Source: Stomoxys calcitrans (Eukaryota; Arthropoda; Insecta; Diptera; Muscidae). Taken from it: DNA of 64,000 nt. The DNA is taken from the NCBI RefSeq assembly GCF_963082655.1, contig NC_081554.1, positions 53,879,998 to 53,943,997 on the forward strand, given 5' to 3'. The notes beneath the pieces are model-generated. The model was not told where the DNA came from. It worked only from the letters and a program-made list of their open reading frames with translations, and did no database searches. Shown piece after piece: positions 51,632-63,510 of the stretch (position 1 is the stretch's first letter; every line of letters begins with the position of its first letter). A program made the position numbers and the translations under genes.

Positions 51632-53572
51632 GTGTGAATTTACCATTTACTTGAGATTTGGCATTTTTAAAAATTTCTGGGAAAACGTTATAGCCATTTT
51701 TGGGTATCTACGAGGCAGACAAAATATTTCTCAAAAATTCCGTTAGTCTCCCATTTGAAAATTATAGCAATAAGGGTTCGTCTGTCTCAGACATCTAATG
51801 GGGCAATTTGTTTTCACCGGATTCTATATTCTGTCAAAGCTTCAGAAAAATCTGTTTTTGATCATACGGAAAAGACACAAAATATTGTGAAAAAAACTAA
51901 CAGTTGAAGTAAAAACCCCTAAAGACGGTAATAATTGTTCTTGTTATCTGCTACCCATTCATTCAATATCCGTAATTTCTGTTATTTTTTTAAATTGTAG
52001 TCTCCATTGCAGGAACATTGTCAGCAAATCTAAACTTTTAAAAAATGTACTCCATATTCCACTCAATGCAATATCAATTACATAACAGGAGAGATTTTAA
52101 GGATTCCCTACTCTGGTGATGCCTCTAAGTCCAGACATCATAAATCACTGAATTCATTGGATCGTCTTACACAACGAATTTCTTGCAATGCCCTGCGGTG
52201 TAATTCAAAACTATTTTGGCGTGACACATACCAAAATTAATTTCATATTTGGCGCCAAACTTCAGGCTTGTTTTTGTTGTTGTTGTTTTTGCTTCATTCA
52301 TTTCACCTGGTCATACGATTCGATGGTGGTGGCTGCAGGTTGTGACCAAGAAGCAATGAAAAAAATGTTGCTTGCAACAAGTAGAAAAGGCAAAAAAACC
52401 AACACCATAGGTGGGGTGGCATATTAAAGTGGTCATTTAGTTTAAAACATATCAGTGAATGAAACTCGATTCTAGGTACGGTTCAAAGAAGACGGGCTGC
52501 TAATTTGATCGCTCCTTAATCAAAATCCAATGAACAAAAATGCATAACATCGAATTTGGTTGCATTTTCTGATTAATGACTTGGTTTTTCGGTTCTAGGT
52601 TTGAAGATTTGCGTTAAAAACGGAACGGTAGGATCACACATTTCTTCTGAATATTGCGCCGTGGCCATAGACATGGACACAGAAGATACTTTTTAAATAC
52701 CTTATTTTTTAAAGATACAATACTAAGAATTTTTACCAAACCCGAGATTATGACTTTTGATTTGTAGCCATTTTGCCCTCGGCAGGACTCAAAAGATACA
52801 ACTTATCATTAGTCTACCATGTGATTTGAGCTTCAGCCATTCATATAAACCATGACATGTTACAAGATGTATGATGACTTAAGTATATCACCCACCCTAT
52901 GGTAGTCGTTCATGTAGAAAAAGAGAACCCAGAACAAGGTAGGTGGGCAAATTGAGAAACCTTTTAAAACATAAATTAAAGTATCCATCAAAGAGCTGCC
53001 AACATTTAAGAAAATGCATCTGCTTAAAAAAAGTTCTTAAGGAATGTGCGTCATTTTTTTCACCATTTTTTTTGCAACTCCGTTGTAGGAACAAACCAAA
53101 GAAACACCAAAGAAAAAAAAATTCAAATTTCTTTAGGGAAACAAGTGCCAAAACAAAGAAATCCTATATCAAGTGTATTCCGCTCTAAGCTATGATGCCA
53201 CTACCATAGGACTTTAGCAACTTGACCCAATCCATAGTGAGTGGAACCATTGAGAGGGGGTAGAGAGCGCTGCGTTGTTGCATGTCTGCCAAGCAATGGC
53301 ACATTCTTACACTGTCAGTACAAGCAAATTGTATTTTTAACAACTATATGGCGTCTTAATGTGTCATTTCGAGTCATAAATTTTTTTAGATGAAGAGGAT
53401 TTGCGCGCCTACGCATAAGCATTCCACCACATTACAACATTTGGAGTGGTGCTTCCCTGTGTTAGTACAGTGGATTTGTAGTGGAAAAGTGAAAAATGCT
53501 TAAGGATAGGCAACTGAAGCGAGAAAATTTTACGATTTCATTCTTTTCATTTTCTGCATTGTCAAAAGTTTT
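51632..53572. other. Long unassigned stretch
   Basis: About 1.9 kb of AT-rich DNA without recognised repeats or a convincing gene. Open frames up to ~80 codons on both strands show no domain signature or coding-like composition. It could be intronic or intergenic. Confidence 0.35.
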
Positions 53573-54047
53573 CTTATACCCTACAGCATCACTGTGGTGC
53601 TGGGTATTATAACGTAGTGCCTTAGTTTGTAACACCCAAAAGGAAGCGAGATAGATCCATTGATAAGTATACCGATCGATTCAGAATCACTTTCTGATTC
53701 GACTTAGCTATGTCCGATCGACCCAGAATCACTTTCTGATTCAATTTGTCTGTCCGTCTGTCCATGTTAATTTGTGTTCAAAGTACATGTCGCGATTTTC
53801 GTACGATCGTCTTAAAATTTGGTGCAGGCATGTTTTTCGGCCTAGAGACGAAGCCTATTGAAATTGGAAAAACATCGGTTCAGATTTGGATATAGTTCCT
53901 ATGTATATGTTCGTCCGATTTGGACTAATAATGTGGTCATTTGTTAACCGATTCTATCGAAATTTGGCAGGAGGGGTCTTTTTTTAATTTTGACATTGCT
54001 GGTGAATTTCAAAGGGATCGGTTAAGATTTAGATATAGCTCTCATAT
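53573..54047 (+). repeat. Variant hairpin-start repeat, 5' portion
   Basis: It opens with a hairpin-prone TTATACCCTACAGCATCACTG / GTGCTGGGTATTATAA, then an imperfect direct repeat of GATTCAGAATCACTTTCTGA, the TGTCCGTCTGTCC patch and diverged units ('tcggttcagatttggatatag'). It is interrupted at 54048 by a mariner-like fragment. Confidence 0.55.
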
Positions 54048-54049
54048 AT

Positions 54050-54455
54050 ATAAAGGGTGATTTTTTAAGAGCTATAAAAATAGCTATTTGAATCGATTGT
54101 ACGGTCCATATAATTTGATGTTTGAGGATTATTTCATGAAAATGTTGACCGTGACTGCGCCTCAAATGGTCCATCCGCTTAGTCCAATTTCGGCATACTC
54201 TCTCCAACATTTCGGCCGGTACCTCACGAATAAATGCTTCAATGTTGTCTTCCATTGCGTCAATTGAAGCGGGTTTGTCTGTAAAGACATGAGCTTTAAC
54301 ATGGCCCCACAAAAAATAGTCTAAAGGCGTTCAATCGCACGATCCTGGACGTGAAATAAAATGTTCACCGAACTCTCCTCTCAATAAGTCCATTGTTACC
54401 CGTGCTGTGTGGCATTTTGCACCGTCTTGTTGAAACCACATGTCATGCAAGTCAC
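54050..54455 (-). mobile_element. 3' end of a mariner-like element with transposase C-terminus
   Basis: It begins at a TA with AAGGGTGATTTTTTAAGAGC. The minus strand encodes MWFQQDGAKCHTAR (~54430), DLLRGEFGEHFISR, LDYFLWGHVKAHVFTDKP and RVCRNWTKRMDHLRRSHGQHF, the catalytic D34/35-type C-terminal region of mariner/Tc1-family transposases. One in-frame stop and a missing N-terminus make it inactive. Confidence 0.8.
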
Positions 54456-54945
54456 ATCAGTAGCGCCGCAAGGCTCCACACTTGGATAGGATCTTTGGAA
54501 TGACATTAATGATGGAATACTGCCCACAGAACCTACAGGTCATGGAGTGCATCAGGCTCTACACCGCGAAGTGCCATACGAGAGATGGCAGCAAAGGTGG
54601 ACAAATTAGAATCGGAGCAGGTGGACGCGACGACTAATGCTTGATGCATGGATGTGAAGCATGGCGATGTCAACTATTACGTGACACAGATGTTGCAAGG
54701 CTATGGTTACATCCGAAAATACCTGCATAGAATGGACAGTGCTCCTCTAACAAGTGCTTTTATGAGAAGCTAGAAGTTGAAGACAATTCTTAGACTGCGA
54801 GCGCTGTGTTCAAAGACTCAGAGAATTGGAAACAGCGATTGGTGACTTTTCGGTGAAAATGCTGTAAGCCACGAAGATCTAGGAGGCGGTGATGAGATAC
54901 GCCGAACAAGTACTGCGCAGGAAGAACATAGACATGGACGAAGTG
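54440..54945 (+). pseudogene. R1/CR1-like LINE C-terminal fragment
   Basis: The plus-strand translation across frames gives HGDVNYYVTQMLQGYGYIRK (~54662), YLHRMDSAP and RLRELETAIGDFSVKML (~54818), then AVMRYAEQVLRRKNIDMDE (~54895). This matches the usual post-RT tail of R1-type LINEs. Frameshifts are present. Confidence 0.5.
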
Positions 54946-54946
54946 G

Positions 54947-56097
54947 CGCACAGTGGGAGAAAATTGAAAAAAACTAGTAAAAAATATGCCGTGTGAGAAC
55001 GGGTAGTGTGAAAACGAAGTAAAATGGTTCGAGCTGGGGTGTCAACGAGATCGTGTGCTAAATTTCAAGGTCCTAGATTGTCCTGGCGACCGTCTTTTGG
55101 CAGGCCCCTAAAGTTGGTCACCTCGGTATTACGAAAAATTTTGCGGGCTGCCAAATCTTCATTTATGGTCCGTTTTTCAACATTTTTTACAGGATAGTGC
55201 TTGGAAATTCCTACAAAAAATCCGCTTGGGGTCTACAATATCTCCTCTGGTTTTGAAGATATTCGACTTACATATTTTTTGTGCAATTTTTACTGAGATA
55301 TGCATTGCGTTTTGCAATTTGCGAAGTCATTTGTGGTTCGATTTTCATTTTTATGCATGATTTGGATTTGCGACAAAATTTAGAAAGCCTATGCCGCGAC
55401 AAGTGTCCACATTTGATTATTCAGTTAAAAGTTATACAGCTAGGAAATCAAAAAATTGGAAAAAAGTTTATTTTTTGCGTTTTTTTTTGTCCAAAAAAGT
55501 ATTTTCATTGATTAGTGTTGGTTGAAAAAACTTGCTTCAATACTTTGAATTTTATTTTTTTTGGTGGAGAGAAAATGTTGGAGATGCGGTTTAAGTGAAA
55601 TTTGATATATGTATTTTTTTTTTTAAAATTGGAAAAATCTCTCAATTGGACACATGTTTTTTTTACTCTATATGTCCCCTAGATCCATCAAAAAAAATTT
55701 TTTTTTGCTCCTAAAAATATTTGTAGACTCCACAGTGAATATACCAAAATGTGCGGATTTTGAAACCATCCTTGTTTGAAATGGTAAATTTTTGGGGATT
55801 TTCGTAAAAAAATTGGGGCAGATTTTATTTTTAGTTTTTGAGGACACTTTTATCTGCAATATTCAAAAGAGAATCACAAAGCCATCTTTATTCGTTTTTT
55901 TTTTCTAAGAATTTTTTCTTCCAAGGTGACCAACTTCAAAGTCCTACCAATAGGCGTCCAGAAAACCTAGGGCCTTGAAATTTTGCACACGATCTGGTTA
56001 ACAGCTTAAACCATTTCAAATTTCAAAGAAATATCTCTACCCGTTTTCACACGGCATATTTTTTACAAGTTTTTTTTCGATTTTCTCCCACTGTGCG
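54947..56097. mobile_element. Unclassified 1.15-kb element with ~190-bp terminal inverted repeats
   Basis: The left end CGCACAGTGGGAGAAAAT (54947) and right end ATTTTCTCCCACTGTGCGG (to 56097) are inverted. Similarity continues inward through ATATGCCGTGTGA, GATCGTGTGC, AATTTCAAGG and AGTTGGTCACCT. The interior is very A/T-rich with no transposase. No target duplication is convincing. A second, left-truncated copy of the right half lies at 60683-61050. Confidence 0.6.
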
Positions 56098-56327
56098 GTA
56101 TAGAGTTTGAGTGCGGAGATCTGGACACAGACACGACGAAGATTATATGGATAATCACCAGATATGGGGTCCATCTCGAAATAATGCGAAAGCGTTTAAG
56201 AGCTGGAATTGATCCCCAGGAGTGCCACAGGGTGGGCTTTAAGCCGCCACCGTTGATATGGGAGTCCAGCATAAGGTGAGAGACCTAATCGTCACATGCG
56301 TGAAGCATATTCCCATTCTGACCCGCA
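56098..56327. repeat. Duplicated unassigned segment (copy a)
   Basis: It matches 61051-61291 at most positions (GATATG..ATAATCACCAGATATGG, CATCTCGAAATAATGCGAAAG, GCCACAGGGTGG). In both places it follows the right arm of the CACAGTGGG inverted-repeat element and precedes a hairpin-family repeat. Identity is unknown; it may be part of a LINE. Confidence 0.55.
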
Positions 56328-57214
56328 AATGTCCGTCCGTCTGCCTGTCTGTCGAATGCACGCTAACTTCCGAAGGCGTAAAGCTAGCCGCTTGAAATTT
56401 TACACAAATACTTCTTATTAGTGTAGGTCGGTTGGTATTGTAAATGGGCCATATCGGTCCATGTTTTGATATATCTGCCATATAAACCGATCTTGGGTCT
56501 TGATTTCTTGAGCCTCTAGAGGGCGTAATTCTTATCCGATTGGAATGAAATTTTGCGCGACGCGTTTTGCTATAATATCCAACAACTGTGCCAAGTATGG
56601 TTCAAATCGGTTCATAACCTGATATAGCTGTCATATAAACAGATCTGGGGACTTGACTTCTTGAGTTTCTAGAGGGCGCAATTCCTATCCGATTTGGCTG
56701 AAATTTCGCATGATGTATTTTATTCTTACTTTCAACAACTGTGTCAAATAAGTTTTAAATCGGTTCATAACTTGATATAGCTGCCATATAAACCGATCTG
56801 GGATCTTGACTTCTTGAGCCTCTAGAGGTCGCAATTATTATCCGATTTGCCTGAAATTTTGTACGACGGATCCTCTCATGTCCATTAACATACGTGTTTA
56901 TTATGGTCTGAATCGGTCTATAGCCCGATACAGTTCCCATATAAATCGATCTCTCTATTTTACTTCTTGAGCCCCCAAAGGGCGCAATTCATATTCGAAT
57001 TGGCTGACATTTTACACAGGTCTGCAACATATAATTTAATTGTGGTCCAAACCGGACCCTATCTTGATATCGCTCTAATAGTAGAGCAACTCTTTTCTTA
57101 TATCCTTTTTTGCCTAAGAAGAGATGCCGGGAAAAGAACTCGACAAATGCGTCCCATGGTGGAGGGTATATAAGATACGGCCCGGCCGAACTTAGCACGC
57201 TTTTACTTGTTTTA
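56328..57214 (+). repeat. Hairpin-ended composite repeat, second subfamily, plus orientation
   Basis: It starts in the TGTCCGTCCGTCTGCCTGTCTG patch. Its ~150-bp units carry 'cttgacttcttgagcctctagagg' and 'atataaaccgatct'. The closing module CATGGTGGAGGGTATATAAG, CGGCCCGGCCGAAC and TTAGCACGCTTTTACTTG ends at 57214. It is the mirror of 1909-2485. Confidence 0.75.
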
Positions 57215-57316
57215 TTATAGGTAGGTACATAGAGACCAGCATCAGCATTGATTCAGTTAATCCTATAGAAAATAGTTTCAAAATTTAATTTTTATAGAAA
57301 AAATTTTCCAATATTT

Positions 57317-58716
57317 TTTATATCCACCACCGAAAGGTGGGGGCATATTCATTTTGTCATTCCGTTTGCAACACATCGAAATATTCATTTCCGACCCTTC
57401 AAAGTATATATATATTCTTGATCAGCGTACAATTCTAAGACGATCTAGTCATGTCCGTCCGTCTGTCTGTTGAAATCACGCTACTGTCTTTAAAAATAGA
57501 GATATTGAGCTAAAACTTTGCACAGATTCATTGTTTGTCCACAATCAGGTTATGTTTGAAGATGGGCTATATCGGACTACATCTGGATATAGCCCCCATA
57601 TAGACTGATCCGCCGATTTAGGGTCTTAGGCCCATAAAACCTACATTTATTATCCGATTTTCCTGAAAATTGTGACAGTGAGTTGCGTTAGTCCAGTCAA
57701 CATTCCTCTTTAATTTGGCCAAGATCGGTCCAGATTTGGATATATCTGCCATATAGAACGATCTCTCGTTTTAAGGTTTTGGGCCCATAAAAAGCGCATT
57801 TATGGTCCGATTTTGCCAAAATTTGGGACAGTGAGTTGTGTTAGACCCTTCGATATCCTTCTTCAATTTGGCCCAGATCGGTCTAGATTTGGATATAGCG
57901 GCCATATAGACCGATCTCTCGATTCAAGGTTTCGGCCCATAAAAGGCTCATTTATTGTCCGATTTTGCCAAAATTTGGGACAGTGAGTTGTGTAAGACCC
58001 TTCGACATCCTTCCTCAATATGGCCCAGATCGGTCCTGATTTGGATATAGCTGCCATATAGACCGATCTCTCGATTTAAGGTTTTGGGTCCATAAAAGGC
58101 GCATTTATTGTCCAATGTCGCAGAAATTTGGGACAGTGAGTAAAGTTAGGCCCCTCAACATCTTTCTACAATATAGCACAAATCAGTGTAGATTTGGATA
58201 TAGCTGCCATATAGACTGATCTCTCGATCAACCCCCCATAAAAAACGCATTTATTGTCCGATTTCGCCGAAATTTGGAACAATGGGTTGTGTTAGGCCCT
58301 TCAACATTCTCTTTCAATTTGGCCCAGATCGGTCCAGATTTGGATATAGCTGCCATATGGACTGATCTCTCGATTTAAAGTTTTGGGCCCATGAAAGGCA
58401 CATTTATTGTCCGATGTCGCCGATATTTGGAACAGTGAGTTATGTTAGGCCCCTCGACAGACCTCTTCGATTTGGCCCAGATCGGTTCAGATTTGGATAT
58501 AGCTGCCATCCGTCGATTTAAAGACTTGGCCTCATTAAAGGCGCATTTATAATCCGATTTCGCTGAAATTTTACACAGTGAGTTATGTTAGGCTTTTCGA
58601 CATCCGTATCGTATATGGTTCACCGGATTATGACGAATGGTGGTTTACATATATACCCGGGGTGATGGACATCCAAAGTTCGGCCCGGCCGAACTTAACG
58701 CTTTTTTAATTGTTAA
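57317..58716 (+). repeat. Complete hairpin-ended composite repeat, 153-bp subfamily
   Basis: It opens TTTTATATCCACCACCGAAAGG with GGTGGGGGCATATTC, carries about seven 153-bp units, and closes with GTTCGGCCCGGCCGAAC (~58678-58694) and TTAACGCTTTTTTAATTG. Confidence 0.85.
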
Positions 58717-60149
58717 AATTTTTTTTCTATAGAAATATTTTTGATATTTTATTCCCATTTTAAATTTTGTCAAATTTTTATACCCATTGAAAATTGTTTT
58801 TGTTTAACTTTTTTTTTGTAATTTTGAAATTCTTAAAAAATATTTTTTATTTATTTTCTGCAGAAAATTTGATCGAAATTTTATGGTCATAGAAAATTTA
58901 GTCCACCTTTTTTTTTAAAGAAAAAGTCAAATTTATTTTTCGCTACATTTGGAATTTTGAAATCGACATCTGTACGCTTTTACTCAGTGTGCATGCTTTG
59001 TGGCAATGTCTTGAAGGCGACAAAGGCAAATACCAACAGCCATTGAAAGCCAATGCATACATAGGCCATAGAATTAGGCACAAAAAAAACAAAACAAGAG
59101 CAATAAAGGATTTTTCCAATGAAAATTCAACTTTTTTCCTAATTAAGAAAAACTCGTAGTAAAATCTCAAAAAAGGAAAATTGAAACCAAAATGCTCGTT
59201 TGGTTTTTTTTGTGTGAAAATTGAATTGGAGTTGCAAAAACTAGAGACTCTGTGTTGGAAAGGAGGCTAAACTCGTTGATGATGATCATGATGAAGAAGT
59301 TGCAGCCTTTCTTCTGTTATTGTGGATGCTGCTAATGCCATGCCTATGATGGTGATGGTAATGATGCCTATGGTGGCAGGAAATGACGTTACCAACACTA
59401 CACTTGTCACTTATGTTGAGGCCAAGCGAAGGGAAAAAATTCAAAAAAAGCCAATACAACAACAAAACATCAAAAGTACACAACACAAGCAAACAAAATA
59501 TTGTAAGTGTGGTGACACAAAACTACAACGGCCAAAATTGCAGATGATGCCTTCTTTCACTCATATGGTGCTCTCTTTGTGGTGGGTAGCAATTGTTGCT
59601 GCAATTGCCACTGCATCGTTTTTTTGCGGCTTTTGCTTTGCCATCAAAATCATCATCATCATCATCATCGTCCACATGGCTGACATACAACGAATGTGTT
59701 ATGCCAACAATGACAACATGTTGTACTAATTGCATATGATTGTGTATAAATTTTCGGAGTTTTCTTTCTCTGACTATAATGGGGCTGGGTAGGGATAATT
59801 TGGTGCCAATAAAAAAAGAAATGCGGGTCACTGGCGGATGATGCCATCTGGGTGGGTGTAAACTATGGCAACAATTGATGCCAAAATTGTTGCACATAAA
59901 TATGACAATCACTGAGATGCATTTTTTTTCTTACAGAGGCCTTCTGAGGATGATAAATAATGCAAAAAAAAAAGCCCATTCCCTCTAGGGAATTTTAAAT
60001 TTTCATAACTGATATTCGATTTTTAAAGGATTTTCCTTGAAGTTTTGAAGGAGTCAGGAATTTGGTTTGTAGATGAAAATTTTAGTGATGAAGTCACAAT
60101 TTTTGAAGTACTTGGAAGATATTTGATGAGGAGGAGTTTCCATCAATTT
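58717..60149. other. Unassigned A/T-rich stretch with ATC microsatellite
   Basis: It contains poly(T) tracts, a GATGAT patch near 59277-59300 and an (ATC)n microsatellite at ~59645-59670. The 135-codon frame at 59322-59729 spans the microsatellite and has no domain support. A pyrimidine tract with CAG at 59921-59936 resembles a 3' splice site, but no adjoining coding exon is convincing. Confidence 0.35.
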
Positions 60150-60468
60150 GCAAATGCAAATTTTGCCCGTGAACATTCCACTAAGGAACAGGGAAAAACT
60201 TCTCACATATCAATGAGTGCAGTCCGATTCAAGTTTAAGCTCAATGGTAAGGGGCCTCCTTTTTATAGCCGAGTCCGAACGGTGTGCCGCAGTGCGACAC
60301 CTCTTTGGAGAGGAGTTTTACATGGCATAGTACCTCACAAATGTTGCCAGCATTAGGAGGAGAATACCACCGCTGAATATTTGTTTTCTGATGGTTTTGA
60401 CAGGATTCGAACTCCGGCGTTCAGCGTCATAGGCGGACATGCTAACCTCTGCGCTACGGTGGCCTCCG
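60150..60468 (-). mobile_element. tRNA-derived SINE, copy 5
   Basis: The minus-strand copy has head GCCACCGTAGCGCAGAGGTTAG, a B-box-like GAGTTCGAATCC and the full body. Target duplications GTTTCCATCAATTT (60136-60149) and GTTTCCACCAATTT (60469-60482) bracket it. Confidence 0.85.
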
Positions 60469-60682
60469 TTTCCACCAATTTACAGTTTTCAAACTGCACT
60501 CCAAAAATTTTGAACCTCAACACTAGTTAAAATGAACTAAAGTTGGTAAATATTGAACTTCCTAGGGCGCTGGAGAATTATATTCTCATTACGAGTTCAG
60601 TAATTTCTTAACAGCTGCGAAATTGCTTTTAACAGACTGTTAGTAAAATTTTAACTTACCACCAGTAAAATATGAACAATGA

Positions 60683-61050
60683 ACAATAATTGTAGTCTCC
60701 AACGTAAATTTACTAAAAAAATGCCGATTTTGAAACCATATTTGTTCGAAAGGGGGTATTTTGGGGATTTGTGTAAAAAAATTCGGGCAGAATTTATTTT
60801 AAGTTTTTTAAGGATACTTTTAACTGCAATATTCAAAAAGAAGTACAACGATATCTTTATTCGTTTTTTTCTTTGAATTTTTTCACCGAGGTGAACAGCT
60901 TTAGGGGCCTTCCAAAATGCTCCCGGGCAACCTAGGGCCTTGAAATTTTGCACACGTCCTCGTTAACACCTCAGTTCTAACATTTCAAAGAAATATCTCT
61001 ACCCGTTCGCACAGGGCATATTTTTTACTATTTTTTCGATGTTCTCCCAA
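60683..61050. mobile_element. Right half of the CACAGTGGG inverted-repeat element (copy b)
   Basis: It aligns with 55715-56097 (TGCCGATTTTGAAACCAT, CTAGGGCCTTGAAATTTTGC, AAAGAAATATCTCTACCCG, TTCTCCCA.TGTGCGG). The left half is missing. Confidence 0.65.
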
Positions 61051-61291
61051 TGTGCGGCGTAGAATATGAATGCGAAGGTCTGGACGCTGACACAACGTAG
61101 ATGATATGAATAATCACCAGATATGGAGTCCACCTCGAAATAATGCGAAAGTTCTTCCAAGCTGGAATTAATCCCCATGTGTGCCACAGGGTGGATTTTA
61201 AGCCGTTATCGTTGATAACGGAGTCTGGCATAAGCCGCGAGAGAAGTACTCGTCACATGCGCAATGCATATTCCCATCCTGACCCGCAAAA
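61051..61291. repeat. Duplicated unassigned segment (copy b)
   Basis: Counterpart of 56098-56327. It shares the same neighbours on the left (inverted-repeat element arm) and right (hairpin-family repeat). Confidence 0.55.
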
Positions 61292-62425
61292 AGGATTTTG
61301 GATCAGTCCAGATTTGGCTATAGCTGTCATATAGACCGATCTCTCGATTTGAGGTTTTGGACCCATAAAAGGAGCATTTATTGTCCGATTCGACCGAAAT
61401 TTGGGACAATGAGTGGTCTTAGGCCCTTCGTCATCCTTTTTCAATTTGGCTCAGATCGGTTCAGATGAGGATATAGTTGCTATATAGACCGATTTCTCGA
61501 TTTAAGGTCTTGGGCCCATAAAAGAAGCATTTATTGTCTGATTTTGCCAAAATGTGGGACAGTGAGTTGTGTTAGGCCCTTCAACATCCTTCTTCAAGTT
61601 GGCCCAGATCGGTTCAGATGTGGATATAGTTGCTATATAGACCGATTTCTCGATTTAAGGTCTTGGACCCATAAAAGGAGCATTTATTGTCTGATTTTGT
61701 CAAAATGTGGGACAGTGAGTTGTGTTAGGCCCTTCATCGTCCTTCTTCAAGTTGGCCAACATCGGTTCAGATGTGGATATAGTTGCTATATAGACCGATT
61801 TATCAATTTAAGGTCTAAAGCCCATAAAAGCCACACTTATTGCTCGATTTCGCCGAAGTTTTGGACAGCGAGTTGTGGTAGGCCCTTCAACATCCCTCTT
61901 TAAATTGGCCCAGATCGGTTCAGATTTGGATATAGCTGTCATATAGACCGATCTCTCGATTAAAAGTCTTGGACCCATAAAAGGCGCATTTATATTCTAA
62001 TTTCGCTGAAATTTGATACAGTAACTTATGTTAGACTTTTCGACATTCTTGTCGTATGTGGTTCAGATCGGTCTTTTGTTGGATATATCTACCAGGTTAG
62101 GTTAGGTTGAAAAGAGGGTGCAGATATTAATCCGTCCCATGCCACTATGGACATACACCTAAGCCAGTAATCGGCTTGTTGTGCCCCATGCATGTAGCTA
62201 CCAAAAAGACCAATATTTTGTTCTACTTAATAAACAATGACTTGTACTTATTAGAACACTCAATGTCCGTGCCGAATTTGGTCCAAATCGGACCATATTT
62301 CGATATAGCTGCTATGGAGGCATAAATTATGCATTTTTCATCGCATTATGACGAAAGGGGGTTTACATATGTACCCGAGGTGGTGGGTATCCAAAGTTCG
62401 GCCCTGTCGATCTTAACGCCTTTTT
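61292..62425 (+). repeat. Hairpin-ended composite repeat, 5' truncated
   Basis: About six ~153-bp units; three (61440-61840) are near-identical to each other, with 'ggatatagttgctatatagaccgattt'. The closing module is degraded (GTTCGGCCCTGTCGAT at ~62397). A LINE tail is nested at 62095-62190. Confidence 0.8.
62095..62190 (-). mobile_element. 5'-truncated LINE 3' tail nested in repeat
   Basis: GGTTAGGTTGAAAAGAGGGT ... AGTAATCGGCTTGTTGTG matches the 3' terminus of the LINE at 15483-17865. Flanks share CTACCA (62089-62094 and ~62210-62215), consistent with a short target duplication. Confidence 0.65.
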
Positions 62426-63510
62426 ATACCCATCACCGTAGGGGTATACTAATCCAGTCATTTCGTTTGTAACACCTCAAAATATTGATCTAGGACCCCA
62501 TAAAGAATATATATTCTTGATCGTCTTGAAATTCTGATTCGAACTAGTCATGTCCGTCGAACGCGTAGAGCTAGCCGCTTGAAATTTTGCACAGAAGCTT
62601 TATATTTATGTTGATCGTTGGGGATTGCAAATGGGCCATATCGGTTCAAATTTGGATATAGCTCCCATATTAACCGATCCCCCGATTTGACTTCTTGAAT
62701 TTCTGAAAGCCTTCATTTTCATCCGATTTGGCTGAAATTTTGCTCATAGTATTCTGTTATGACTCCCAACAACTGCCAAGTACGGTTTTAATCTGTGTAT
62801 AAGCTGATATAGATCGCATATAAACCGATCACCCGATTTGACTTCTAGAACCCCTGGAAGCCACTCTTTTTCATCCGATTTGGCTGAAATTTTACGCATA
62901 GTATTCTGTTATGACTCCCAATAACTGTGTTAAGTACGGTTTAAATCGGTCAAGAAAATTATATACGTCCCATACAAACCGATCTCCCGATTTGACTTCT
63001 TGGGGCCTTACAAGCCGCAATTTTTCATCCGATTTGGCTGAAATTTTGTACATGGTATTTTTATATGACTCCCATTAACTGTGCCAAGTACGGTTTAAAC
63101 CGGTCAAGAAAATGATATAGGTCCCATATAAACCGATCTCCCGATTTGACTTCTTGAACCCCTGGAAGCCGCTCTTGTCCATCCGATCTGTCTGATATAT
63201 TGCACATAGTGTTCTGTTATGACTCCCAATAATTGAACCAAGTTCGGTCACTATCATTCAAGAACATGGTATAGCTCCTATATAAACCGATCTCTCGATT
63301 TGACTTCCTAAGCCCTTACAAGCCACGATTTTTATTCGATTTGCCTGGAATTTTGCATTTAGTGTTCTATTATGACTCTCAACAACTGCGCCAAGTACGG
63401 TCTAATTCAGTCTATAACTAGATATAGCTCCCATATTTTAGCAGAATCCATGAAGGTGGGTTCCCAAGATTCGACCCGGCCGAACTTACCTCGCTTTTAC
63501 TTGTTAATTG
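62425..63510 (+). repeat. Complete hairpin-ended repeat, second subfamily
   Basis: It opens TTTTTATACCCATCACCGTAG with GGGGTATACTAATCC and TCATTTCGTTTGTAACACC. Five units carry 'cgatttgacttcttgaa', 'catccgatttggctgaaatttt' and 'tctgttatgactccca'. It closes with TTCGACCCGGCCGAAC (~63475-63490) and CTCGCTTTTACTTGTT. It directly abuts the preceding copy. Confidence 0.82.

Noticed and set aside
51632..53572. Small genes at 52188-52427 and 52943-53188
   Set aside because: They are short, compositionally biased (poly-Cys/Phe and Lys-rich) and unsupported by motifs or neighbouring signals.
54947..56097. hAT assignment based on the CAGTGG start
   Set aside because: The expected 8-bp target duplication is absent for any plausible boundary, and the inverted repeats are far longer than usual for hAT.
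59322..59729. 135-codon plus-strand frame with Met-rich start and Ile-rich run
   Set aside because: The Ile run is an (ATC)n microsatellite and the rest lacks any domain or homologous copy.
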